64,000 nucleotides of DNA, from positions 1 through 64,000 of the forward strand of contig JAEYPB010000064.1 in NCBI GenBank assembly GCA_023411175.1, in the 5' to 3' direction. The position numbers and the translations under genes were made by a program. Below are positions 8,958 through 16,790 of the stretch, piece after piece (position 1 is the stretch's first letter; every line of letters starts with the position of its first letter). The stretch is from Bacillota bacterium. Its GTDB lineage: Bacteria > Bacillota > Clostridia > Christensenellales > Aristaeellaceae. Below the pieces are notes generated by a model. It saw only the letters and a list, made by a program, of their open reading frames with translations, was not told the DNA's origin and made no database searches.

Positions 8958-9814
8958 GGGCACTCAGCCATATCTACATGCCGGGCAGCCCGTTTCAATC
9001 GGTGGCGCTGCACGATGTGACGCTGGCCATCCCGGACGGGCAGTTTGTCGGGCTTATCGGCCACACCGGCAGCGGAAAATCTACGCTGGTGCAGCACCTG
9101 AACGGGCTGGTCAAACCCACCGTGGGCGAAGTGCTGGTGGACGGTCAGTCGCTCTCTGATAAAAGTACCGACCTTCGTGCCGTCCGGCGCAAGGTAGGGC
9201 TGGTGTTCCAGTACCCGGAATACCAGCTGTTTGAGGAGACGGTCTTCAAGGACATCGCCTTCGGGCCGTCGAACCTGGGCCTTTCCGAGGCCGAGATTGC
9301 CGAGCGAGTCCGGGAGGCCGCCCATCTGGTGGACGTGCCGGAGGAGCTGCTCGAGCGGTCGCCCTTTGAGCTTTCAGGCGGGCAGAAGCGGCGCGTCGCC
9401 ATCGCGGGCGTACTCGCCATGCGGCCGGCCACGCTGATCCTGGACGAGCCCGCCGCCGGCCTCGACCCAAGAGGGCATAAGCGGATGATGGACATCATGC
9501 GCACGCTGCACGCGCGGGGCGGTATGACGCTCATCATGGTATCCCACAGCATGTCGGACGTGGCGAAGCTGTGCTCGCGCATCCTGGTCATGAACAAGGG
9601 CACGCTGGCCATGGACGGCACGCCGGAGGACATTTTCATGCTGGGCACGAAGCTGGAGGAACTGGGGCTGGGCCTGCCGGAGAGCGCGGAGCTGTCCGAA
9701 AAGCTTCGAAACGCGGGCTTCAAGCTGCCGCCGGACGTTTGGAAGGCGGAACAGCTGGCGGATATCCTTCCGTCGCTGCTCGGCGGGAAAGGGGGGAGCG
9801 GGCATGGCGTTTGA
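8942..9814 (+). CDS. ecfA2: Energy-coupling factor transporter ATPase EcfA2
   Basis: A 290-residue ABC ATPase pairing with EcfA1. Walker A GHTGSGKST at 40-48, Q-loop FQYPEYQLFE, signature LSGGQ at 144-148, and Walker B LILDEP with Asp168-Glu169. The C-terminal helical extension typical of EcfA subunits is present. It starts with TTG inside the end of ecfA1, preceded by GGTGGTGG, so translation is probably coupled. It overlaps ecfT by 11 bases. Confidence 0.93.
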   Translation: MSIEVRALSHIYMPGSPFQSVALHDVTLAIPDGQFVGLIGHTGSGKSTLVQHLNGLVKPTVGEVLVDGQSLSDKSTDLRAVRRKVGLVFQYPEYQLFEETVFKDIAFGPSNLGLSEAEIAERVREAAHLVDVPEELLERSPFELSGGQKRRVAIAGVLAMRPATLILDEPAAGLDPRGHKRMMDIMRTLHARGGMTLIMVSHSMSDVAKLCSRILVMNKGTLAMDGTPEDIFMLGTKLEELGLGLPESAELSEKLRNAGFKLPPDVWKAEQLADILPSLLGGKGGSGHGV

Positions 9815-10595
9815 CATCACCCTCGGCCAGTTTTTTCCGGGGGTTTCGCCGCTGCACCGGCTCGATCCCCGGGCAAAGCTGATGCTGACCTTCGCGATGA
9901 TCGTGGGCGTTTTCCTCGCCGACAGCTATCCGGCCTACGCGCTCTTTTTTGCGTATGTGCTGGGTGCGGCGTATCTGTCAAAGCTACCAATAAAGCTCAT
10001 GCTGAAAGGGCTTAAGGCGGTCTATTTCATCATCGGCCTCACGTTTGTCCTCAACGCCTTTTTTGGCGCGGGGGAAACGGTAGTCATCCGCTGGCAGTTC
10101 GTCACCGTCACGCGCGAGGGGCTCAGAACCGCGGTGTTCATGGCGCTACGGCTGATGCTGCTCGTGTTCGGCACGCAGCTTCTGACGCTGACCACCTCGC
10201 CCATCGCGCTGACCGACGGCCTGGAGCGGCTGTTTTCGCCGCTTTCGAAGGTCGGCTTTCCCGCCCATGAGATGGCGATGATGATGTCCATCGCACTGCG
10301 GTTCATCCCTACGCTCCTCGAGGAAGCGGACAAGATCATGAAGGCCCAGACCGCCCGCGGCGCCGATTTTGAAACGGGCAACCTGATGGCCCGCGCCAAG
10401 GCGATGATCCCGCTCCTTGTGCCGCTCTTTGTCAGCGCGTTCCGCCGCGCGGACGAGCTGGCGCTGGCGATGGAGGCCCGCTGCTACCGCGGCGGCGAAA
10501 ACCGCACCAGAATGCGGGTGCTGAAGTATACTTCCCTTGACGCCTGGGCGGGGCTTTCGATGGCGCTTCTGATCGCGGGCGTCGTGATGCTATGA
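9804..10595 (+). CDS. ecfT: Energy-coupling factor transporter transmembrane protein EcfT
   Basis: A 263-residue integral membrane subunit linking ATPases and S component. Several hydrophobic segments span residues 25-130 and the extreme C-terminus. The two cytoplasmic coupling-helix motifs are seen as TARGADF (about 169-175) and EARCYRG (about 219-225), corresponding to the family's paired Ala-Arg-x motifs that dock into the ATPase grooves. The start ATG lies within ecfA2 behind a G-rich ribosome-binding site. Its stop overlaps truA by four bases. Confidence 0.93.
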   Translation: MAFDITLGQFFPGVSPLHRLDPRAKLMLTFAMIVGVFLADSYPAYALFFAYVLGAAYLSKLPIKLMLKGLKAVYFIIGLTFVLNAFFGAGETVVIRWQFVTVTREGLRTAVFMALRLMLLVFGTQLLTLTTSPIALTDGLERLFSPLSKVGFPAHEMAMMMSIALRFIPTLLEEADKIMKAQTARGADFETGNLMARAKAMIPLLVPLFVSAFRRADELALAMEARCYRGGENRTRMRVLKYTSLDAWAGLSMALLIAGVVML

Positions 10596-11383
10596 CGCGC
10601 AGGATCCGGCTGACCGTCGAATACGACGGCACCGCCTATTCGGGCTGGCAGCGCCAGCTGAACGCCGTCAGCGTGCAGCAGCGGCTGGAGGAGGCCGTCG
10701 GCAGGCTGACCGGCGAGGCGGCGGGCATCACCGGCGCCAGCCGCACCGACGCGGGCGTGCACGCGCTGGGGCAGGTGGCGCACTTTGACACCACCTCCCG
10801 CATACCGGGCGATAAGTTCGCCTTCGCGCTCAATACCGTGCTGCCGCCGGACATCCGGGTCTCGTCGTCCTGTGAAACCCGGCCGGATTTCCACGCCCGC
10901 TTTGACGCGAAGGGGAAGCTGTACCGGTATCTGATCCACAACCACGCCCACGCCACCGCCCTCGGCCGGAATACCCACGCCCACGCCATCTACCCTTTGG
11001 ACGATTATTTAATGCACGAGGAAGCGCAGACGGCGACGGGAACACACGACTTCGCGGCCTTTGCCGCCAGCGGCTCCATTGTGAAGGACACCGTGCGCAC
11101 GGTGTACGAGGCGCGGGTGCTTCGGGACGGCTGCGAGGTGGAGCTCCTCGTCCGGGGGAACGGGTTTCTCTACAACATGGTTCGCATCCTCGCGGGCACG
11201 CTGATTGCGGTCGGCAGCGGAAAGCTCGCGCCCGGCGCCATCCGTCGGGCGATCCGGAGCGGAAGCCGTCTGGATCTCGGCCCCACGGCTCCGGCCTCAG
11301 GCCTGACGCTGATGCGCGTCTATTACGACGACGACCCGGAGGAAGCGGCGGAGGACGGCTGGCCGTTTTTCGAGCTGCCCTGA
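10592..11383 (+). CDS. truA: tRNA pseudouridine(38-40) synthase
   Basis: A 263-residue enzyme making pseudouridine at positions 38-40 of the tRNA anticodon stem-loop. The catalytic Asp53 is in SRTDAGVHALG. N-terminal VEYDGTAYSGWQRQ and C-terminal FLYNMVRILAGTL are typical of TruA. The four-base overlap with ecfT places it in the transporter operon, an arrangement common in Bacillota. Confidence 0.95.
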   Translation: MTRRIRLTVEYDGTAYSGWQRQLNAVSVQQRLEEAVGRLTGEAAGITGASRTDAGVHALGQVAHFDTTSRIPGDKFAFALNTVLPPDIRVSSSCETRPDFHARFDAKGKLYRYLIHNHAHATALGRNTHAHAIYPLDDYLMHEEAQTATGTHDFAAFAASGSIVKDTVRTVYEARVLRDGCEVELLVRGNGFLYNMVRILAGTLIAVGSGKLAPGAIRRAIRSGSRLDLGPTAPASGLTLMRVYYDDDPEEAAEDGWPFFELP

Positions 11384-11437
11384 TCACTTTTCGTCAGCCT
11401 TGCCATTTCGGTCGTGCAAGATCGATAAAATTCTGTG

Positions 11438-11461
11438 AACAGGCGACAGCGTGCGCCTGTT
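11438..11461 (+). other. Inverted repeat overlapping the promoter of the NifU-like gene
   Basis: Perfect 8-base arms AACAGGCG (11438-11445) and CGCCTGTT (11454-11461) with an 8-base loop. It covers the -35 and spacer of the next promoter and ends a few bases before the -10. It could be an operator or a weak terminator for the truA operon; the T-tract is poor. Confidence 0.45.
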
Positions 11462-11472
11462 TGTGCTATAAT
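11443..11472 (+). promoter_or_regulatory. Extended -10 promoter for the NifU-like/GGGtGRT pair
   Basis: TGC-TATAAT (-10 at 11467-11472) with a GCGACA-like -35 at 11443-11448 and an 18-base spacer. The ATG follows 37 bases later behind AGGGAGGA. Confidence 0.6.
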
Positions 11473-11509
11473 ACACTAGATAACAGCCTAGGCAAAGGGA
11501 GGACGCAAG

Positions 11510-12202
11510 ATGCAGTATTCTCACGAAGTGGAGCAGATGGTCTGCGTGGCGAAGGGCCCCCACCACGGCCCCGCTCCGATCCCCGAAGAGGGAAAATGGG
11601 TGCAGGCCAAGGAAATCACCGATATTTCCGGTCTGACGCACGGCGTCGGCTGGTGCGCGCCGCAGCAGGGCGCCTGCAAGCTGACATTGAACGTCAAGGG
11701 CGGCGTCATTGAGGAAGCGCTGGTGGAGACCCTCGGCTGCTCCGGCATGACCCACTCCGCCGCGATGGCCGCCGAGATCCTGCCCGGCAAGACCATCCTG
11801 GAGGCCATGAACACCGACCTCGTTTGCGACGCGATCAACACCGCCATGCGCGAGCTGTTCCTGCAGATCGTCTACGGCCGGACTCAGTCCGCCTTCTCCG
11901 AGGACGGCCTGCCCATCGGCGCCGGCCTTGAAGACCTGGGCAAGGGCCTCAGGTCCCAGGTGGGCACCATGTACGGCACCAAGGCCAAGGGCGTGCGCTA
12001 CCTCGAAATGGCCGAAGGCTATGTCATCGACATCGCCCTCGACGAGGACGACGAGGTTTGCGGCTACAAATTCCTGTCCCTCGGCAAGATGATGGACGCC
12101 ATCAAGAAGGGCATGAACCCCGCCGAAGCCTACGAGAAGAACATCGGCACCTACGGCCGCTACGCCGAGGCGCTCAAGCACATCGACCCGCGCAAGCAGT
12201 AA
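11510..12202 (+). CDS. Iron-sulfur cluster assembly scaffold-like protein (NifU/IscU-like)
   Basis: A 230-residue protein with an IscU/NifU-N-like core. Residues 49-56 hold CAPQQGAC, and VETLGCSGMTHSAAMAAE (73-90) matches the second cysteine/helix motif of scaffolds, followed by the LPGKTILEA helix. Cys49, Cys56, Cys77 and Cys106 are candidate ligands. The C-terminal half differs from IscU and is shared with homologues found next to GGGtGRT genes. The role in Fe-S assembly is inferred from fold only. It forms a two-gene operon with the next gene, 15 bases away. Confidence 0.75.
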   Translation: MQYSHEVEQMVCVAKGPHHGPAPIPEEGKWVQAKEITDISGLTHGVGWCAPQQGACKLTLNVKGGVIEEALVETLGCSGMTHSAAMAAEILPGKTILEAMNTDLVCDAINTAMRELFLQIVYGRTQSAFSEDGLPIGAGLEDLGKGLRSQVGTMYGTKAKGVRYLEMAEGYVIDIALDEDDEVCGYKFLSLGKMMDAIKKGMNPAEAYEKNIGTYGRYAEALKHIDPRKQ

Positions 12203-12217
12203 AGAGAGGTGAAATCC

Positions 12218-13216
12218 ATGATCCGTTTTGAAGGTTACGAGCGCCGCATCGGCAAGATCCAGCCGGTTCTTGACAATTATGGCTTCGCCGACTTTGAGGC
12301 CGTCCGCGATTTCACCCTTTCAAAGGGCATCGACGTGGACAAAATCGTCCGTTCCATTCAGCCGATCGCGTTTGAGAACGCGGTGTGGGCCTACACGCTG
12401 GGCGCGGCCATCGCGCTGAAGAAGGAATGCAAGGGCGCTGCCGAAGCCGCCGAGGCCATCGGCGAGGGCCTGCAGGCTTTCTGCATCCCCGGCTCCGTCG
12501 CCGACCAGCGCCAGGTGGGCCTGGGCCACGGCAATCTCGCCGCGATGCTCCTGCGCGAGGACACAAAGTGCTTCTGCTTCCTGGCGGGCCACGAGTCCTT
12601 CGCCGCCGCGGAAGGCGCCATCGGCATCGCCCGCACCGCCAACAAGGTGCGCAAGGAGCCGCTTCGCGTGATCCTGAACGGCCTGGGCAAGGATGCCGCC
12701 ATGATCATCAGCCGCATCAACGGCTTCACCTATGTCCAGACCAAGTACGACTACTACACCGGCGAGCTGAGCGTGGTCAAGGAGAAGGCCTACTCCACCG
12801 GCGACAAGGCCAAGGTTCGCTGCTACGGCGCGGACGACGTGCGCGAGGGCGTCGCCATCATGCACAAGGAGAACGTGGACGTTTCCATCACCGGCAACTC
12901 CACCAACCCCACCCGCTTCCAGCACCCGGTGGCGGGCACCTACAAGAAGGAGTGCATCGAGAAGGGCAAGAAGTACTTCTCCGTAGCCTCCGGCGGCGGC
13001 ACCGGCCGCACGCTGCATCCGGACAACATGGCCGCCGGCCCCGCCTCCTACGGCATGACCGACACCATGGGCCGCATGCACTCCGACGCCCAGTTTGCGG
13101 GCTCTTCCTCTGTGCCGGCGCACGTCGAGATGATGGGCCTGATCGGCATGGGCAACAACCCCATGGTCGGCGCGTCCGTCGCGGTCGCGGTTGCCATCGA
13201 GGAGAGCTACAAGTAA
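12218..13216 (+). CDS. GGGtGRT protein (function unknown)
   Basis: A 332-residue protein of the family named after its GGGTGRT motif, here at 259-265, followed by the conserved LHPDNMAAGPASYGM segment. Also conserved-looking are GLGHGNLAAMLL (102-113) and CFLAGHESFAAAEGAIG. No transmembrane segment or known catalytic motif was recognised; the glycine-rich loop could bind a nucleotide or phosphate. The ATG at 12218 is chosen over an upstream GTG because that GTG lies inside the ribosome-binding site. Its constant partner is the preceding NifU-like gene. Confidence 0.85.
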   Translation: MIRFEGYERRIGKIQPVLDNYGFADFEAVRDFTLSKGIDVDKIVRSIQPIAFENAVWAYTLGAAIALKKECKGAAEAAEAIGEGLQAFCIPGSVADQRQVGLGHGNLAAMLLREDTKCFCFLAGHESFAAAEGAIGIARTANKVRKEPLRVILNGLGKDAAMIISRINGFTYVQTKYDYYTGELSVVKEKAYSTGDKAKVRCYGADDVREGVAIMHKENVDVSITGNSTNPTRFQHPVAGTYKKECIEKGKKYFSVASGGGTGRTLHPDNMAAGPASYGMTDTMGRMHSDAQFAGSSSVPAHVEMMGLIGMGNNPMVGASVAVAVAIEESYK

Positions 13217-13248
13217 ACGGCCTTTGGGCCTGCCAAATCCCATAAACG

Positions 13249-13280
13249 AAAAGGGTCGCTTCAAAAGCGGCCCTTTTTTG
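13249..13280 (+). terminator. Intrinsic terminator after the GGGtGRT gene
   Basis: The stem AAAAGGGTCGCTT / AAGCGGCCCTTTT, with one mismatch or wobble, has a 3-4 base loop and runs into T6. Confidence 0.85.
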
Positions 13281-13302
13281 CCGCATTTTGCGCAAATTTC
13301 GC

Positions 13303-13331
13303 TGGAAATCGGCACTGCCTTATGGTATGAT
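13303..13331 (+). promoter_or_regulatory. Extended -10 promoter for the peptidase gene
   Basis: TGG-TATGAT (-10 at 13326-13331) with TGGAAA at 13303-13308 and a 17-base spacer. A 72-base leader precedes the TTG start. Confidence 0.5.
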
Positions 13332-13403
13332 ACAAAGAGGGCAAACTGCCTGTGCCGACATGCGCCCTGATTTGGGATGCTGTAGGCAAAAGGAGCGTTT
13401 TAT

Positions 13404-14459
13404 TTGGACCGTACGCAGAAACTGATCGGGGCAATGGCGGAAAAGGGCCTTAAGGCCGCGTGGATGCTGTCGCCGGAGAATATCCGCTACCTGACCGGCT
13501 TCGCGGGCGAGGGTTCGCTGTTCGTATCGGAGAAGGGTGCCGTCATCCTGACCGATTTTCGCTACATCGAACAGGCCGCGCGCGAATCGCCCGGCGTTCC
13601 GGTCGTCCGCACCACCGGCGACCTTAAGGCGGAGGAGGCCCTGAGAAACCTGCTGGAGGAGCAGGGGCTGAAGTCCGTCGCCATCGAGCGCAACCTGGTC
13701 ACGCTGGACACCTTCGACCGGTTGCCCAAGGGCGTGGAATATCCGTCGCTTTCCGGCATCCCGGAGAGGATGCGCCGAGTCAAGGATGAATCCGAGCTCG
13801 ACTTAATCCGCAAGGCCTCCCGGATCGCCTGCCGTGCGTTTGACGAGATGCTCTCCGTCATCCGCGCGGGGATGACGGAAAAAGAGGTCGCCATTGAACT
13901 GAACAACCGCATGCTGCGTCTGGGCAGCGAGAGGGAAGCGTTTTCCACCATCGCCTGCGCGGGGGTCAACGGGGCGCTGCCCCACGCGGTGCCGACCGAC
14001 CATGTGCTGGCGGAGGGAGAGCTTCTGACGCTGGACTTCGGCGCTCAGGTGGGCGGCTACAAGACCGACATGACCCGAACCGTTGCCATTGGCAAGGTGT
14101 CGGATGAACTGAAATCGGTATACGACGCGGTTCTGACCGCCCAGGGTATGGCGCTTGACGCCATCCGCGCGGGCGTTTCCTGCCGCGAGGTGGACAAGAC
14201 CGCCCGGGACTATCTGGACGCGCGATACCCCGACGCCTTCGGGCATGGGTTGGGGCACTCCGTGGGGCTTTTCATCCACGAAGGTCCGCAGCTCAGTGCG
14301 AAATCCGAGGATGTGCTGGAAGTGGGCCAAGTGATGACGGTGGAGCCCGGCGTCTACATCCCCGGCCTTGGCGGGTGCCGCATCGAGGACATCGTCGTCA
14401 TCACGGCGACTGGCTATGAGAACCTGATCGATGCGCCCAAGCACCTGATCGTTCTATAA
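13404..14459 (+). CDS. M24-family Xaa-Pro aminopeptidase/dipeptidase
   Basis: A 351-residue metallopeptidase releasing N-terminal residues next to proline. It has a creatinase-like N-terminal domain (1-125) and a pita-bread catalytic domain. Predicted metal ligands are Asp211 (LTLDFGAQVGG), Asp222 (KTDMTRT), His285 (HGLGHSVG), Glu314 (TVEPGVY) and Glu328 (CRIEDI). Short YqhT/PepQ-like form. The start is TTG with AAGGAG eight bases upstream. The position just before efp is common in Bacillota. Confidence 0.9.
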   Translation: MDRTQKLIGAMAEKGLKAAWMLSPENIRYLTGFAGEGSLFVSEKGAVILTDFRYIEQAARESPGVPVVRTTGDLKAEEALRNLLEEQGLKSVAIERNLVTLDTFDRLPKGVEYPSLSGIPERMRRVKDESELDLIRKASRIACRAFDEMLSVIRAGMTEKEVAIELNNRMLRLGSEREAFSTIACAGVNGALPHAVPTDHVLAEGELLTLDFGAQVGGYKTDMTRTVAIGKVSDELKSVYDAVLTAQGMALDAIRAGVSCREVDKTARDYLDARYPDAFGHGLGHSVGLFIHEGPQLSAKSEDVLEVGQVMTVEPGVYIPGLGGCRIEDIVVITATGYENLIDAPKHLIVL

Positions 14460-14486
14460 TTTTGAGTTGACTTAAGGAGGAATATC

Positions 14487-15044
14487 ATGATTACAGCTGG
14501 CGATTTCAAGAAGGGACTTACAGTAGAGTTTGACGGCGGCGTATGGACGGTCGTCGATTTTCAGCACGTCAAGCCCGGCAAAGGCGCGGCGTTTGTCCGC
14601 ACCAAGATTAAAAACATCATGACCGGCTCGGTGCTGGAGCGCACGTTCAACCCCACCGATAAGATGCCCAAGGCGATCATTGAAACCAAAGAAATGCAGT
14701 ACCTCTACAACGACGGCGACCTCTACCACTTCATGGACACCGAGACCTTCGAGCAGATCGGCCTGACCCATGAGCAGGTGGAAGACGCGATCCCCTTCGT
14801 CAAGGAGGAGACCAACGTCACCGTTCGATTCTTCAAGGGTTCCGCGTTCTCCGTGGCCGCGCCGAACTTCGTTGAGCTGAAGGTCATCGAGACCGAGCCC
14901 GGTTTCCGCGGCGACACCGCCACCGGCACCACCAAGCCGGCCACCCTTGAAACCGGCTACACGGTGCAGGTGCCGCTGTTCATTGAAGTGGGCGAAATGC
15001 TGCGCATCGATACCCGCAACGGCGAGTACATGGAGCGCGCCTAA
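14487..15044 (+). CDS. efp: Elongation factor P
   Basis: A 185-residue three-domain translation factor that relieves ribosome stalling at polyproline. The tip loop of domain I reads KPGKGAAF with Lys32 as the usual site of modification. Domains II/III end with the conserved RIDTRNGEYMERA-type tail. The ribosome-binding site AAGGAGG is strong. Which modification is used cannot be told, as no EarP, EpmA or YmfI gene is nearby. Confidence 0.97.
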   Translation: MITAGDFKKGLTVEFDGGVWTVVDFQHVKPGKGAAFVRTKIKNIMTGSVLERTFNPTDKMPKAIIETKEMQYLYNDGDLYHFMDTETFEQIGLTHEQVEDAIPFVKEETNVTVRFFKGSAFSVAAPNFVELKVIETEPGFRGDTATGTTKPATLETGYTVQVPLFIEVGEMLRIDTRNGEYMERA

Positions 15045-15085
15045 AAACTCCATCTTATGCATATCGACATCGAGGGGGCGAGCAA

Positions 15086-15643
15086 ATGAGCAGTCTGGGT
15101 GAGAAGGTTTCCTATCTGAAGGGTTTGGCTGAGGGCAAGAAGATCGACGCTTCTTCGGATGAGGGGAAGCTGATCGTACAGATGATCGATGTGCTGGTTG
15201 AGGTCACAAGGCAGATCGACGAACTTCAGGAAGCACACCAGGAACTCAACGACTATGTGGAGTGCATTGACGACGATCTCGAAGAGCTGGAGCTCCAGTA
15301 CGAGGGCGAAGGCGATGACGACGACGAAGACGGCTTCGATTTTGACGACGATGAGCACGAGGTCGACGACGACGAGGAAGATTACACCTTTGTCGGCGAT
15401 CAGGGCGATGAAATCGATGGCCACGGCGCGGACGAGGGCGATGACGAGGAAGAAACGGACGACTGCGCCATGTACGTGGGCTGTCTCTGCCCGGAGTGCG
15501 GCGGCATGTTCTGCGTGGACGCAGGCGACAACTGCGAAAAGCTTCTGATCTGCCCCCATTGCGCGGCCAAGGTGACCGGTGTGCCGATGGACTTTGAAAA
15601 CGTCCCGATGGCCAAGCCCGTGCCCGAGGAGCCGGAGGCCTGA
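15086..15643 (+). CDS. CD1247 N-terminal-domain protein with acidic linker and zinc ribbon
   Basis: A 185-residue protein. Residues 1-75 match the CD1247 N-terminal domain: LGEKVSYLKGLAEG, then a coiled-coil-like helix ending LNDYVECIDDDLEELE. Residues about 75-128 are almost entirely Asp/Glu, giving a highly acidic disordered linker. The C-terminus is a treble-clef or zinc-ribbon with CPECGGMFC and CPHCAAKV. The family is widespread in Clostridia and has no established function. It lies 41 bases after efp and may share its transcript. Confidence 0.8.
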   Translation: MSSLGEKVSYLKGLAEGKKIDASSDEGKLIVQMIDVLVEVTRQIDELQEAHQELNDYVECIDDDLEELELQYEGEGDDDDEDGFDFDDDEHEVDDDEEDYTFVGDQGDEIDGHGADEGDDEEETDDCAMYVGCLCPECGGMFCVDAGDNCEKLLICPHCAAKVTGVPMDFENVPMAKPVPEEPEA

Positions 15644-15667
15644 TTTTCGCTGTTTCACATTTTATCC

Positions 15668-15692
15668 GCCCCGGCACATGCCGGGGCGTTTC
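15668..15692 (+). terminator. Intrinsic terminator after the CD1247-type gene
   Basis: The perfect stem CGCCCCGGC / GCCGGGGCG with a 3-base loop is followed by TTTC. The tail is short, so some read-through into xdhC is possible. Confidence 0.65.
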
Positions 15693-15712
15693 GCAAACAA
15701 AGGAGTGAGCGC

Positions 15713-16714
15713 ATGCGCCCGGTCTATGAAGCGGCAACTCAAAGGCTCAAGGCGGGAGAGTCGGTGACGCTGGTCACGGTCGTTGCGTCAAAGGGCTCCG
15801 CGCCTCGACACGCCAGCGCGCTGATGGCGGTCTTTTCGGACGGCGGCACAGAGGGCACCGTGGGCGGCGGCGCGGTGGAAAACGCGGCACGGAAGCTCGG
15901 GCGCGAGCTTCTGGGCGGCAACGGATGCGTCATGCGCTACAGCCTGACCAGAAACGATGCCGCGGGGCTGGGCATGATCTGCGGCGGCGACGTGACGCTC
16001 CTGTATCACCCGATTCCGAAGGGCGACCCGAGCGCCATCGAGGTATTTGAAGCCGTTCTGAAAGCGCTTGATGAGCGCGCACCCCGGTGGCTTGCGCGGG
16101 AGATGTCGGCGGACGGGACGGTTTCAATGGGGCTGTACGGGCCGGAGGGCCTTGTTGCGGGGCGGGCGATCGAGCCGGAGCCTCCGAAGGGCGCTTCGCC
16201 TACATTTACGGAGGGCGACACCACGCGGTTCATCGATCCGGTGGTCCGCGCGGGGCGCGCGCTGATCTTTGGCGGCGGGCATGTGTCGAAGGCGCTGGTG
16301 CCCATCCTCGCCAGCGTCGATTTTCCGGTGTTCGTCTTTGAAGACCGGGAGGAGTTCTGCGACATCACGCGCTTTCCTGGCGCGGCCGGCACGGTTCTGT
16401 GCCGGATGGACGATTTCCTGGGCGAGGCGCGCATTACGCCGGACGACTTCGTGGTGATCGTGACCCGAGGCCACAATGCGGATTACGAGGTGCTCCGGCA
16501 GGCGCTCAGCACTCAGGCCGCCTACATCGGCATGATTGGGAGCCGCGCCAAGGTCGCGGCCACAAAGGACCGGCTGACGGAATGCGGCTACGCCTGGGAC
16601 GATCTGGCGCGGATATACGCGCCCGTCGGCCTTCCCATCGGCGCGGAGACGCCGGAGGAGATCGCCGTCAGCATTGCCGCGGAAATGATCAAGCGGCGAA
16701 GCCAGATACGCTGA
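15713..16714 (+). CDS. xdhC: XdhC/CoxI family molybdenum-hydroxylase maturation protein
   Basis: A 333-residue protein that in characterised systems binds the molybdenum cofactor and promotes its sulfuration and insertion into xanthine-dehydrogenase-like enzymes. The N-terminal XdhC/CoxI domain has VVASKGSAPRHASALM and EGTVGGGAVE. The C-terminal Rossmann domain has IFGGGHVSKALVPI (about 182-195), VTRGHNADYEVL and YIGMIGSRAKV. It faces the selD operon, so it probably acts in the selenium-dependent hydroxylase system. The hydroxylase itself is not in the window. AAAGGAGTG precedes the ATG. Confidence 0.9.
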   Translation: MRPVYEAATQRLKAGESVTLVTVVASKGSAPRHASALMAVFSDGGTEGTVGGGAVENAARKLGRELLGGNGCVMRYSLTRNDAAGLGMICGGDVTLLYHPIPKGDPSAIEVFEAVLKALDERAPRWLAREMSADGTVSMGLYGPEGLVAGRAIEPEPPKGASPTFTEGDTTRFIDPVVRAGRALIFGGGHVSKALVPILASVDFPVFVFEDREEFCDITRFPGAAGTVLCRMDDFLGEARITPDDFVVIVTRGHNADYEVLRQALSTQAAYIGMIGSRAKVAATKDRLTECGYAWDDLARIYAPVGLPIGAETPEEIAVSIAAEMIKRRSQIR

Positions 16715-16744
16715 CGGCGGGGAGAACGAACCGCTGCGCATGAA

Positions 16745-16786
16745 TACCGGCTTCCCGGGCTCCGAGCCCGAGGAAACCGGTTTTTG
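16745..16786. terminator. Bidirectional terminator between xdhC and selD
   Basis: An interrupted long stem: ACCGG with TTCC and GGGCTC on the left, GAGCCC with GGAA and CCGGT on the right, followed by T5 on the plus strand. It lies in the short gap between the convergent genes. Confidence 0.65.
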
Positions 16787-16790
16787 CTAT

